Assembly (NCBI GenBank): GCA_022360735.1
Contig: JAKSCF010000560.1
Span: forward strand, 1 to 19,494
From: Clostridia bacterium
GTDB lineage: Bacteria; Bacillota_A; Clostridia; Peptostreptococcales; JAAYPU01
Direction: 5' to 3'
Length of the DNA: 19,494 bases
Position 1 is the first letter of the stretch. Each line of letters opens with the position of its first letter. Made by a program: the position numbers and the translations under genes. The notes beneath the pieces were generated by a model. That model was not told the DNA's origin and searched no databases. It saw only the letters and a list, made by a program, of their open reading frames with translations. Below are positions 6,379 through 13,982 of the stretch, in pieces.

Positions 6379-8022
6379 TTATCCTAAAATATCTTTTAAA
6401 TCTTCATCCGGTGTTGAGATAGGTTTGATATTAAATTTGTCTACCAGCACCTGTAACACATTAGGCGTTATAAAAGCCGGTAATGTTGGACCCAAACGAA
6501 TGTCTTGTATGCCCAAAGCTAATAAAGCCAATAGAATACCCACTGCTTTTTGTTCATACCAAGATAAAATTAAGGAAAGCGGCAACTCATTGACACTGCA
6601 TTTAAATGCATCTGCTAAAGCAGTGGCAACTTTTACAGCTGAATATGAATCACTGCATTGTCCGCAGTCTAATATTCTTGGGAACCCTCCTAAAGTACCA
6701 AGGTCTAATTTGTTAAATCGGAATTTACCGCAGGCTAAGGTCAAGATAAATGTATCTTTAGGTGTCTTTTCCGCAAATTCAGTATAATAATTTCTTCCAG
6801 GTCTTGCACCATCACAGCCGCCGATTAAAAAGAAATGTTTTATCTCTCCCTTTTTAACCAGTTCAACAATGTCACCGGCATGACTTAGGATGGTATGATG
6901 TGCATACCCTATAGGGATTCTTTGTTCAGGTTCGTCCTCTGTAAATCCTCCCAGTTCTAAAGCTTTATCAATCATTGGTGTAAAATCTTTCTTACCATTG
7001 ACTTCATCTATATGCGGACATTCCGGCATGCCGACAATACTGGTAGTAAATAATCGGTCTTTATAGCTGTCTCTTGGCTTTTGTACACAGTTGGTGGTCA
7101 TAAGAATACATCCGGGTATACCATCAAATTCTTCTTGCTGCTTTTGCCAGGCACCACCAAAATTTCCTATAAGATGCTTATATTTTTTTAGCTCAGGATA
7201 GGCATTAGCCGGCAGCATTTCACAATGGGTATAGATATTAATACCTTTTCCTTCTGTTTGCTCCAATAAATTTTTCAAGTCTTTCATATCATGACCCGAT
7301 ACAATGATAAATGGACCCTTTTTTGTTGTCACCAATACATCCGTAGGTTCTGGATTGCCAAAATTACCTGTAACGGCTGAATCTAAGACTTCCATACACT
7401 TAAGGTCCATATTTCCTAATTCCATGTTGAGTCCCAAGTAGTCTTCTATAGTTAGGCTGTCATCAATGGTACTTGCCAGTCCTTTATAGAAGAAATGATT
7501 GACCTCATCATCAAAACGATCTAGGGCGTAAGCATGATGGGCATATGCTGCCATTCCTTTAAACCCATAAATTAATAGCTCTCGTAAAGAGCGAATATCC
7601 ATATCCAAATCCTCGTCTGCCATTATGCCTACATTTGGAGCATCTGCCAACATCTCTTCCATAGTGTCCGGCGCTCTGTATTCTGCAGCTTTAGGAACAT
7701 TCGTGATGTTTCCTGCTGATTCTTTTAATTCATCTTTTATGTGGTTAGCCTTTTTAATATATTCTACAAATCTTGTTTCGTCAAAATTGACATTCGTTAA
7801 TGTGGCAAACATAGTATCTACTACGAATTTATTTATTTCACTTCTTATTTTCCTACCATTTTCTAAGGTTTTTTGACCATAAAATCCAATACCTTTCAAC
7901 TGATGAATTAGAACATCCTGTAGATTTGCAACCGTAGCGTTTTTCCCACATACCCCTGCCTTAACACAACCTTTGCTGCCTAAAGTCTGTTCACACTGAT
8001 AACAAAACATATCATGATCCAT
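6379..8022 (-). CDS. hcp: Hybrid cluster protein (hydroxylamine reductase / NO-detoxifying)
   Basis: This cytoplasmic iron-sulfur enzyme of 547 residues has the usual length for the class. The N-terminal cluster is C7-x2-C10-x8-C19-x5-C25. All eight hybrid-cluster ligands are visible at near-standard spacing: H244 (SGHDMK), E268 (THCEML), C312 (TTNCVQ), C403 (GGCDGA), C431 (LACGKF), C456 (DCGQCS), E490 and K492 (YEQKAV). Hcp reduces hydroxylamine in vitro and is linked to NO detoxification in anaerobes; this is established for the family. I prefer the ATG at 8020-8022. AAAGGATGG lies ~11 bases before it, whereas the upstream in-frame ATG at 8037 directly abuts that site. No NADH-dependent Hcp reductase (Hcr) is adjacent. 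It diverges from the DUF2179-rubrerythrin pair. I did not recognise a specific NO-regulator site upstream. Confidence 0.96.
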   Translation of the reverse strand: MDHDMFCYQCEQTLGSKGCVKAGVCGKNATVANLQDVLIHQLKGIGFYGQKTLENGRKIRSEINKFVVDTMFATLTNVNFDETRFVEYIKKANHIKDELKESAGNITNVPKAAEYRAPDTMEEMLADAPNVGIMADEDLDMDIRSLRELLIYGFKGMAAYAHHAYALDRFDDEVNHFFYKGLASTIDDSLTIEDYLGLNMELGNMDLKCMEVLDSAVTGNFGNPEPTDVLVTTKKGPFIIVSGHDMKDLKNLLEQTEGKGINIYTHCEMLPANAYPELKKYKHLIGNFGGAWQKQQEEFDGIPGCILMTTNCVQKPRDSYKDRLFTTSIVGMPECPHIDEVNGKKDFTPMIDKALELGGFTEDEPEQRIPIGYAHHTILSHAGDIVELVKKGEIKHFFLIGGCDGARPGRNYYTEFAEKTPKDTFILTLACGKFRFNKLDLGTLGGFPRILDCGQCSDSYSAVKVATALADAFKCSVNELPLSLILSWYEQKAVGILLALLALGIQDIRLGPTLPAFITPNVLQVLVDKFNIKPISTPDEDLKDILG

Positions 8023-8160
8023 AATATTATCTACCATCCTTTATTTTTTTCTTGTTTTTCCTAAAATTAGTTTTCCTTAAATAAATGGTCCTATTCTTTT
8101 TTAGGTATTATTTCATATAAAAAATTTGTAAAAATATCGTGAAAAAAGGCTTAATTCTAA

Positions 8161-8188
8161 TTGATTTTATTATCGAAAAGCATATAAT
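8161..8188 (+). promoter_or_regulatory. Promoter of the DUF2179-rubrerythrin pair
   Basis: TTGATT (8161-8166) and TATAAT (8183-8188) are 16 bases apart. The predicted start near 8195 leaves a very short leader, with GGAAGGAG right at the mRNA 5' end (8196-8203). Confidence 0.6.
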
Positions 8189-8214
8189 AAATGATGGAAG
8201 GAGAATCATAAATT

Positions 8215-8781
8215 ATGTTAGATGCATTGGCAATAAATAATGAACTTTTTACTTGGGTTATCTTACCCATTTTAATATTCTTTTCAAAAATTATGGATGT
8301 TACCCTTGGGACGTTAAGGATTATATATGTTTCTCGAGGTAAAAAATATATTGCACCGGTTTTTGGCTTTTTTGAAGTATTGATATGGGTGGTAGTCATC
8401 AGCAGTATAATGAAATATGCCGACAATATAGTATGTTATATCGCTTATGCAGGTGGTTTTGCTGCAGGGAACTTTGTAGGAATGTTGATTGAGGAGAAGC
8501 TGGCGCTAGGGGTATTGTCTGCAAGAATATTCGTAATTAAAGAAAAAACAAATGATTTAATGAATAAGCTGTGTGAAAAAGGTTTTGGCATTACCATTAT
8601 TGAAGGTATGGGGAAAATTGATAAAACCAACATCTTGTTTTGCATTTTTAGAAGAAAAGAATTAAATCAAGTTACAGAAATTATTGAATCTGTAGACGCT
8701 AATTTATTTTACTCCATTGAAGACTTAAGACATGTTAGCAAGGGTGTTTTCCTTCCCAGACCCAATTGTAAGAAAAAATAG
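8215..8781 (+). CDS. DUF5698/DUF2179 (UPF0316, YebE-like) membrane protein
   Basis: This 188-residue protein has three hydrophobic segments in its first half (about 13-32, 45-66 and 70-92). A soluble C-terminal half (about 100-180) matches the DUF2179 alpha/beta ferredoxin-like domain (ARIFVIKEKTNDLMNKLCEKGFGITIIEGMGK, then ILFCIFRRKELNQVTEII). The order membrane domain then DUF2179 is the usual one for the UPF0316 group. Its role is not established; the fold of the tail suggests ligand or nucleotide sensing. ATG follows GGAAGGAG at 11 bases, a rather long spacing. It is probably co-transcribed with the rubrerythrin-like gene 62 bases downstream, as no convincing promoter or terminator lies between. 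It diverges from hcp. Confidence 0.88.
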   Translation: MLDALAINNELFTWVILPILIFFSKIMDVTLGTLRIIYVSRGKKYIAPVFGFFEVLIWVVVISSIMKYADNIVCYIAYAGGFAAGNFVGMLIEEKLALGVLSARIFVIKEKTNDLMNKLCEKGFGITIIEGMGKIDKTNILFCIFRRKELNQVTEIIESVDANLFYSIEDLRHVSKGVFLPRPNCKKK

Positions 8782-8786
8782 ATGCA

Positions 8787-8839
8787 TAACCTCTCATCAT
8801 TGTTACACACTAATTGGTAGTATAGATGTTTGGAGGTTA
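8787..8839 (+). promoter_or_regulatory. Possible RBS-sequestering stem before the rubrerythrin-like gene
   Basis: TAACCTC (8787-8793) is the exact complement of GAGGTTA (8833-8839), which contains the GGAGG ribosome site of the gene starting at 8844. Pairing would close a 39-base loop and hide the site. Only seven base pairs (plus one G-U) support it, so this is a suggestion. Confidence 0.3.
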
Positions 8840-8843
8840 ACAT

Positions 8844-9263
8844 ATGGATAATTTAAACGAAAACAAAATTGGTATCGCTAAAGATCACGAAGAACTCAAA
8901 CAATCATTAGAGGGTCAATTTAGAGGAGAAACCGGTGAAGTCGGATTGTATTTAGCTATGGCAAGAACTGCACAACGTGAAGGATTGCCTGAAGTAGGAG
9001 AAGTCTTAAAAAGAATAGCATGGGAAGAAGCAGATCATGCAGCACGCTATGCAGAATTGAATGGAAAAATATCTACTAAAACCATCGATAATTTGAAAAT
9101 GATGTATAATGGTGAGTTGGGCTCTAATAAAATGAAAAAAGAATTGGCTGTTAAAGCTAAGGAAGCTAATCTTGATGAAGTACACGACTTCATTGATGAA
9201 GCTTCACGTGATGAAGCCAGACATGCCCATATGCTTAAAGGATTAATTGAAAAACTTGAATAA
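8844..9263 (+). CDS. Rubrerythrin-like ferritin-family di-iron protein (no rubredoxin domain)
   Basis: This 139-residue four-helix protein carries di-iron ligand motifs of the rubrerythrin/ferritin-like superfamily: GETGEVGLYLAMA (E29 and E32), WEEADHAARYAEL (E62-x2-H65) and EASRDEARHAHMLKGLIEK (E119, E124-x2-H127). The C-terminal rubredoxin domain of classical rubrerythrin is absent, so it is an 'erythrin'-only form. Such proteins reduce peroxide or store iron in anaerobes and need an external electron donor. Start ATG follows TGGAGG at about 7 bases. It is probably co-transcribed with the membrane protein upstream and is closed by a good terminator. With hcp next door this suggests a nitrosative/oxidative stress block; that grouping is inference. 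Confidence 0.92.
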   Translation: MDNLNENKIGIAKDHEELKQSLEGQFRGETGEVGLYLAMARTAQREGLPEVGEVLKRIAWEEADHAARYAELNGKISTKTIDNLKMMYNGELGSNKMKKELAVKAKEANLDEVHDFIDEASRDEARHAHMLKGLIEKLE

Positions 9264-9306
9264 AAACACCGGTAAATAATTGCTTATTTATAAAATGCAA
9301 GAATAT

Positions 9307-9338
9307 AATAGAAGGTTTGAGTATCTTCTATTTTTTTT
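9307..9338 (+). terminator. Intrinsic terminator after the rubrerythrin-like gene
   Basis: Stem AATAGAAG/CTTCTATT (9307-9314 with 9325-9332) has a 10-base loop and is followed directly by six T. It separates the stress pair from the S24 regulator. Confidence 0.8.
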
Positions 9339-9389
9339 ACGCAAATACAAGTTATTTTTATGTTGAAGGGTGTCGAAAAATGTTAGCTA

Positions 9390-9418
9390 TTGATTTAACT
9401 GTCTGTAAATGTTATACT
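9390..9418 (+). promoter_or_regulatory. Promoter of the XRE-S24 regulator
   Basis: TTGATT (9390-9395) and TATACT (9413-9418) are exactly 17 bases apart. The -10 lies inside the inverted repeat at 9412-9437, so binding there would block the promoter. Confidence 0.7.
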
Positions 9419-9437
9419 TAACACGTAATAAGTATAA
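9412..9437 (+). promoter_or_regulatory. Operator-like inverted repeat, probably autoregulatory
   Basis: Perfect 9-base arms TTATACTTA (9412-9420) and TAAGTATAA (9429-9437) are separated by 8 bases. The dyad covers the -10 and the transcription start of the regulator gene at 9451. I did not find a second full copy in the window. Confidence 0.6.
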
Positions 9438-9450
9438 GGGGGTCTATACT

Positions 9451-10215
9451 GTGAACTATTCGTACATGCTTGATGACATGATAAAAAAAAGTGGGTTATC
9501 GCTTAGGCAAATAACCAAACGATGTGCTGATATGAATTATGAAGTCACGCCATCTTATATCAGTCAATTAAAAAATGGAAAACTCCCCCCGCCTTCTGAA
9601 GAAATATCCAAAACATTAGCTATAGTTTGTGGTGACAATAACCCAATGAAGCTTGTTTTCCAAGGATATTTAGAAAAAGCGCCTGAGATAATAAGAAATT
9701 ATATTTTAATGTCTTCTTCTGTTAACAAAACGCTCATACATTCTTTATCAGAAGATGCACAGATGGATATTTCCAAAGAGTTAGGTTCTTACATAGATGA
9801 TTTAGATGTTGTATCCTCTTTAGACATGTCAACAAGGTATATTCAAAGCATGAATGAATGCAACTTAAATGATTTTTTTAAAGAACTCAATACCATGTCA
9901 GGTGCTGTTTATCAACGTGAGGATGATCAAACTGAAAGTTCTTATTTCTTTTTAAGGGATTCTTCCATGACACCTTTGATAGCGGTTAATGCCCATATAA
10001 AAATTGTTAAAACTAAAAAAACATTACTTAAAAATAGAGATGTCGTTGCTTTTTACCCTAAAAACAGCAGGACACCTTTTGTAAGACGTTATTATGAAAA
10101 AAATGGCTCAATTATATTGGTCCCGGAAAATAAAGATCATGAGATATTCTTATTCGGTGATCGTAAAGAATTCAATTATATTGGAAAAGTTATTTCATAT
10201 AAGATGAATTTTTAA
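9451..10215 (+). CDS. XRE helix-turn-helix regulator with degenerate S24 (LexA/CI-like) domain
   Basis: This is a 254-residue regulator. The N-terminal XRE domain (about 5-62) contains SLRQITKRCADMNYEV and TPSYISQLKNGK. The C-terminal S24 domain starts near 165, with the nucleophile motif DSSMTP (S172 expected). LexA and CI need a lysine in the strand read as V-K-R; here that strand is FVRRYY, with Arg212 at the Lys position. Self-cleavage is therefore doubtful, and the domain may work only in dimerisation or sensing. I chose the GTG at 9451-9453 because AAGGGGG lies about 7 bases upstream. A longer frame from the ATG at 9409 would run through the promoter -10 and operator. The dyad over the promoter suggests autoregulation. 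Targets are unknown; no prophage genes adjoin it. Confidence 0.85.
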   Translation: MNYSYMLDDMIKKSGLSLRQITKRCADMNYEVTPSYISQLKNGKLPPPSEEISKTLAIVCGDNNPMKLVFQGYLEKAPEIIRNYILMSSSVNKTLIHSLSEDAQMDISKELGSYIDDLDVVSSLDMSTRYIQSMNECNLNDFFKELNTMSGAVYQREDDQTESSYFFLRDSSMTPLIAVNAHIKIVKTKKTLLKNRDVVAFYPKNSRTPFVRRYYEKNGSIILVPENKDHEIFLFGDRKEFNYIGKVISYKMNF

Positions 10216-10220
10216 TTTAA

Positions 10221-10253
10221 AAACTAGGTAGTTAAAATAATATTACCTAGTTT
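10221..10253. terminator. Bidirectional terminator between convergent genes
   Basis: A perfect 10-bp stem (AAACTAGGTA 10221-10230 with TACCTAGTTT 10244-10253) has T-rich tails on both strands: TTTCTTTT on plus and TTTTTAAATT on minus. It ends both the S24 regulator and amidohydrolase 1 mRNAs. Confidence 0.88.
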
Positions 10254-10259
10254 CTTTTC

Positions 10260-11909
10260 TTATATACCAATATGAACCGGCATAAGTTTCTTGAAAACTA
10301 TTTCTCCATTCATTAATGTCATCTCCACTTCTGTACTCCTTATTGCTTCAACATCAATTTCAAATAAATTGCGATCAAGAACAATCAAATCAGCTAATTT
10401 ACCTTCCTCAATGGTTCCTATTTCATTTTCACGGCCTACCCCATATGCAGATCCATAGGTATAAGCATGTAGTGCCTCTTCAATGGTTAGTTTCTCATCT
10501 TGATTCCATCCACCCTTTGGCTTTCCATCATTATGCACCCTGGTAACAGCACGATATATCTCAAGAAAAGGATTGTTGTCAACAACAGGACAATCACTCC
10601 CGAATGCAACCACTGCACCACTTCTTAACAATGTTTTTATGGGCCAAGTATATTTGCAGCGTTCTGGCCCCAGCCTGGATGTATAAGGATTATCTTTAAA
10701 GTTATGCGTAATTGCCAGATGTTCTGGCTGCATAGAAGCAATGATGCCTAAATCTTTGAATCTGTTTATATCCTCAGGATGGAGAACTTCAATATGTTCA
10801 ATGCCATGTCTAGCGCTGTTCTTTCCAAATTTTTTTATGGCACATTCAAAGCAGTCTAATGCTGCTCGTACGGCCCCGTCACCACAAGCATGCAATCTAA
10901 CGGATATTGCCTCTTTATGTGCCGATTCAATCCACTTCCTAAGATTATTAATATTATTGAGCGTATTACCGCGAAACCCTAATCTGTCACTATATTCATC
11001 AATAAGTAATGCAGTAAATGTCGTCAGAACACCGTCAACAAATTGTTTCAGTAAAGTAATTTTGAATTTTTCAGAATTATATTTTTCTTGTAATTGCTTG
11101 ATCTCATTAACATCCTTACTTAGATCAGGAGCAGCATGTACCCTAACGGTTAGCTCACCCTTCTTTTCAATGGACTTATATACATCTGGGCTGCCTAAAT
11201 TCATACCAAAATAAGGCTGCATATCATTTACCGATGTAATGCCATATCGAGATGCCCCTTCCATATACTTTGTAATCATCTTTTCTTCCTTCTCTTCACT
11301 AAAGGTAAGAGCATATTTGCCTATTAGTCCCAGTGCTTCTTCATAAAGATACCCTGTTGGATCACCATTTTCAAATCGTTCAATTTCTCCATAGGTGGGA
11401 TCCATAGTTTCTCTATTAATGCCTGCAATTTCAAGAGCTTTACTATTTACCCATGCACCATGAGCTTCAGCATTTAGTAGAAAGACCGGTCGATCTTTTA
11501 TATATTTATCTAAGGATAATTTTGTAGGCAATTTTTTATTTTCCCAATATACATGATACCAATTAAACCCAATAATCCAAGGATCATTCGGTACCCTTTC
11601 AGCAAATTTTTTTACCATTTGTGCTGCTTCATCTTCAGATTTAGCTTCACCTAAATTCACATGTGTCTGATACATTCCGGCCATGATCACATGTGTATGA
11701 CTATCAAAGAATCCCGGCATTACAAATTTAGAGGTATAATCAAACACCTGAGTGTTAGAACCCACAACGGACTCCATATCTTTCTTATCTCCTACTGCCA
11801 TTATTGTGTTGTCTTTGACTGCAACAAATCCATCTAGGGTATCCTTATGTTGACCGGTATAAATAGCATCACTTATTATGACAATATCCGCTTTTTCTGC
11901 TGTAATCAC
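10260..11909 (-). CDS. YtcJ/NfdA-like amidohydrolase 1 (Amidohydrolase_3 family)
   Basis: This 549-residue metal-dependent hydrolase belongs to the family of N-substituted formamide deformylase and YtcJ. Active-site elements are in order: H71-x-H73 (DSHTH), K288 in LLKQFVDG, H340 (LHACGDGAV), H372 (IEHIE) and D439 (GSDCPV). Between and around them is the expected beta/alpha barrel, with the small beta-sandwich formed from both ends (residues 1-65 and after ~490). The true substrate cannot be read off; members cleave exocyclic or cyclic amide bonds. GTG at 11907-11909 is the start, with GAGGAG about 9 bases upstream. There is no signal peptide, so it acts in the cytoplasm on something imported. 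It is the last gene of the sigma-54-type operon with an SSS symporter, separated from it by a stable hairpin. A paralogue with the same residues lies at 17215-18837. Confidence 0.92.
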   Translation of the reverse strand: MITAEKADIVIISDAIYTGQHKDTLDGFVAVKDNTIMAVGDKKDMESVVGSNTQVFDYTSKFVMPGFFDSHTHVIMAGMYQTHVNLGEAKSEDEAAQMVKKFAERVPNDPWIIGFNWYHVYWENKKLPTKLSLDKYIKDRPVFLLNAEAHGAWVNSKALEIAGINRETMDPTYGEIERFENGDPTGYLYEEALGLIGKYALTFSEEKEEKMITKYMEGASRYGITSVNDMQPYFGMNLGSPDVYKSIEKKGELTVRVHAAPDLSKDVNEIKQLQEKYNSEKFKITLLKQFVDGVLTTFTALLIDEYSDRLGFRGNTLNNINNLRKWIESAHKEAISVRLHACGDGAVRAALDCFECAIKKFGKNSARHGIEHIEVLHPEDINRFKDLGIIASMQPEHLAITHNFKDNPYTSRLGPERCKYTWPIKTLLRSGAVVAFGSDCPVVDNNPFLEIYRAVTRVHNDGKPKGGWNQDEKLTIEEALHAYTYGSAYGVGRENEIGTIEEGKLADLIVLDRNLFEIDVEAIRSTEVEMTLMNGEIVFKKLMPVHIGI

Positions 11910-11968
11910 ATCACATCACTCCTCATATATGCTAAAATAATCCTTATTGCATCATTGGTAAATACTTT

Positions 11969-11999
11969 TTTAAAGGCTAGAAAATATCCAGCCTTTAAA
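11969..11999 (-). other. Intercistronic hairpin without a U-run
   Basis: A perfect 10-bp stem (TTTAAAGGCT 11969-11978 with AGCCTTTAAA 11990-11999, 11-base loop) starts one base past the stop of the 35-aa gene. On the coding (minus) strand it is followed by AAAAAG rather than T, so it is not a good terminator for the operon. A mRNA processing or stability element is more likely. Confidence 0.55.
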
Positions 12000-12000
12000 T

Positions 12001-12108
12001 TTAATTTTTTCTATCTCTATTCTGACGCATTATTTTATTGGATGTGGTTACAGCAATCACAATAGCCAATATAAAAGCAATTAATATAATAATTTGTGTT
12101 CCACCCAT
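12001..12108 (-). CDS. 35-residue single-helix membrane protein, symporter-associated
   Basis: This very small gene encodes MGGTQIIILIAFILAIVIAV followed by TTSNKIMRQNRDRKN. It is one hydrophobic helix (about residues 5-22) with a basic tail, so the C-terminus should face the cytoplasm. ATG at 12106-12108 is preceded by AAGGAGGC at about 7 bases, one of the best ribosome sites in the window. It lies 23 bases after the SSS symporter stop. I do not recognise a family. By size and place it resembles the tiny accessory subunits found beside SSS and NSS transporters, and it may stabilise the carrier. A hairpin follows at once. Confidence 0.72.
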   Translation of the reverse strand: MGGTQIIILIAFILAIVIAVTTSNKIMRQNRDRKN

Positions 12109-12131
12109 GAGAAAGCCTCCTTCATTTACCT

Positions 12132-13634
12132 TTAAGTTAACCTTTTCAAATCAATATCTTTTGTTTTTATAGCAATAAATAATTCGTCTACGTTGTTTTC
12201 CGGTTTTCCAACATATGCTAAAGCAACATAAACCAGAAAATTAATTGCAAGTGCTAATAATCCTCCCTGCATACCATTTAAAAAAGGTACATAATCAGGT
12301 TGTGTAAACGCAAAATATGCAACGATTATGATACCGGTCAAAGTGCCGCCCCATGCACTTAACTTGTTGCCTTTTTTCCAGATTAATCCCAGGAAAACAG
12401 CTGGGAAAACTTGAACAATTGCTTGATATACACGCGTAAGCAACTGGACGATTGTAGGTAAATCCGTCATCGCCATCATCAATCCTGCAAATCCTACCAA
12501 TAAGGTAAACACCCTTGCAATAGTTGTCTGTGTCTTGGGTGACATATTAGGGAAAAATGGGGTTAATACATCATTTACAAAAACGATTGACCAAGAGCTG
12601 ATCATAGAATCCATCATGGATAATGCGCCAGCCAGAATAAGTATTGAAATGGTAGCAACCGCTACGGGTCCCATTGAGCTGATCATATTGACCAAAGCAT
12701 ATGCACTGTCTCCTGTATTAAATTCCGGTCTGGCGGATGCGCCTATTGCAACCAACAATATCAACAATGTAAAGATTGGTGCTACAAATGGTGTTATTCT
12801 TATAGATTCTTTCAATTCTTTAGTAGATGCTGCAGCAAATATTCTGGAAAATAAAGATGGCCACATATATGCTCCAAACATGCCCATTAAAATTAGAGAC
12901 GGCCAAAACAATGCACCAGGAGCTTCGCCTCCCCATCCGGACATAGGGCCTGGAACAGTAAGCAATTCTGCTTGAATATCACGTACCTCCATAAGCATAG
13001 GTCCGATGCCGCCAAAGAAATGGTAAACCGCTACACCAAATAGAACCATACCGCCTATTAAAAACATCCATCCTTGATAGTAATCTGCAATAATAACTGC
13101 TCTCATTCCGGAGAACAAAATATATAGTAAAAAGAATACTGCGATAATGGTCATCCCTAAATTGAAAGGTATTTTTTCATAAGTAATGGCTTGTATAGCA
13201 TACCCAGATGCAAGTAGCTCTGTAATAATCCAAGGCAGCTCAACCAATAAAACAACTAAGCCTACAAAAATTCGTAAACTTCTGCTGTTATATCTAAGTT
13301 CGAACAGCTGTCCCATGGTTTTAAGGTCATACACTTTTCCTAATTTCCAAAGCGGGCTGCATATTAAGAAAAAGATATATAAGCCGCCCAATGTATAGAA
13401 TATAAGATAAGTAGAGGTAACACCCATATCATAACCCATTTGAGCCCACCCAATTAGTAATGACCCTGGATACCAGGTACCAATAATCGTCATGGTAATA
13501 AACTGCCAGCCAAAAGAACGTCCTCCAACAGCGAAATCTTCAAAACTTTGCTCCGGTAAAGGGTTGCTGTATACGGCATAAGCAAGTCCTGCAATATAAA
13601 TGCCTAACATTGTAAGTGTAATAAAAATATTCAT
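12132..13634 (-). CDS. Sodium:solute symporter (SSS family)
   Basis: This 500-residue integral membrane protein has about 12-13 hydrophobic segments. The layout fits the SSS family (PF00474): an N-terminal helix, the conserved FAVGGRSFGWQFITMTIIGTW stretch at about 36-56, LKTMGQLFELRYNSRSLR (~104-121), and a MMDSMISSWSIVFVNDVL segment (~345-365). It would import a small organic solute with Na+. Its ATG directly follows the stop codon of the 78-residue gene (TAA then ATG, no gap), so translation is coupled, with AAGGGGGG upstream. Downstream are the 35-residue protein and amidohydrolase 1, whose substrate it presumably brings in. The operon begins at the -24/-12 promoter near 13990. Solute identity is unknown; SSS members carry sugars, amino acids, pantothenate and others. 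Confidence 0.9.
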   Translation of the reverse strand: MNIFITLTMLGIYIAGLAYAVYSNPLPEQSFEDFAVGGRSFGWQFITMTIIGTWYPGSLLIGWAQMGYDMGVTSTYLIFYTLGGLYIFFLICSPLWKLGKVYDLKTMGQLFELRYNSRSLRIFVGLVVLLVELPWIITELLASGYAIQAITYEKIPFNLGMTIIAVFFLLYILFSGMRAVIIADYYQGWMFLIGGMVLFGVAVYHFFGGIGPMLMEVRDIQAELLTVPGPMSGWGGEAPGALFWPSLILMGMFGAYMWPSLFSRIFAAASTKELKESIRITPFVAPIFTLLILLVAIGASARPEFNTGDSAYALVNMISSMGPVAVATISILILAGALSMMDSMISSWSIVFVNDVLTPFFPNMSPKTQTTIARVFTLLVGFAGLMMAMTDLPTIVQLLTRVYQAIVQVFPAVFLGLIWKKGNKLSAWGGTLTGIIIVAYFAFTQPDYVPFLNGMQGGLLALAINFLVYVALAYVGKPENNVDELFIAIKTKDIDLKRLT

Positions 13635-13871
13635 TTACAATTCCCCCCTTACTTTCTGTACCCAATATAGTAATACTAATAAGGCCGCCAATATCATTCC
13701 TAATAAAAATTCCATAAATATTAAGTAGGGTACGCCAACAATCAATGGCTCAATTTTATTAATTGTTGAAAACAAAGAAGGTATCAATATAAATGCAAAT
13801 ACAATGGTTGCAATAATACCAATGATCCAATACAGAATTTTTCCATTGTCTGATTTCACAAATTCTTTCAA
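13635..13871 (-). CDS. 78-residue two-helix membrane protein, symporter small subunit (DUF3311/YhdT-like)
   Basis: This small protein has two clear membrane helices (about 13-34 and 47-72), the second ending in YWVQKVRGEL. Size, layout and place directly before an SSS symporter resemble the small accessory subunits (DUF3311- or YhdT-type) of SSS carriers. The exact family is a guess. The start is TTG at 13869-13871, with GGAGGTGG about 8 bases upstream; there is no nearby ATG in frame. It is the first gene of the operon, about 100 bases below the predicted sigma-54 start site. Its stop touches the symporter ATG. Together with the 35-residue protein it gives the symporter two different mini-partners. 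Confidence 0.75.
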   Translation of the reverse strand: MKEFVKSDNGKILYWIIGIIATIVFAFILIPSLFSTINKIEPLIVGVPYLIFMEFLLGMILAALLVLLYWVQKVRGEL

Positions 13872-13982
13872 AAAAATTCCACCTCCATTAAATATAAAGC
13901 ATTAAAATCTAAAAATTTATGTGATTTCACCTCCTATTGGTCTTATTTTGTAGATATTTAAAAAATTTATAATTCATTATCC

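Noticed and set aside
8070..8150. Possible TTTCATAT/ATATCGTGAAA dyad in the hcp upstream region as an FNR/HcpR-type site
   Set aside because: The half-sites do not match each other without an insertion and do not fit a known consensus; the region is simply AT-rich.
8157..8426. Minus-strand 89-codon frame over the start of the DUF2179 gene
   Set aside because: It is a shadow of the plus-strand gene, which has a promoter, ribosome site and family match.
9409..9450. Extra 14 N-terminal residues on the S24 regulator (ATG at 9409)
   Set aside because: This start precedes the -10 box and operator and lacks a ribosome site; the GTG at 9451 has one.
13872..13934. A 20-codon GTG-started leader peptide before the 78-residue gene
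   Set aside because: Its GTG lies inside the only Shine-Dalgarno sequence and has no ribosome site of its own.
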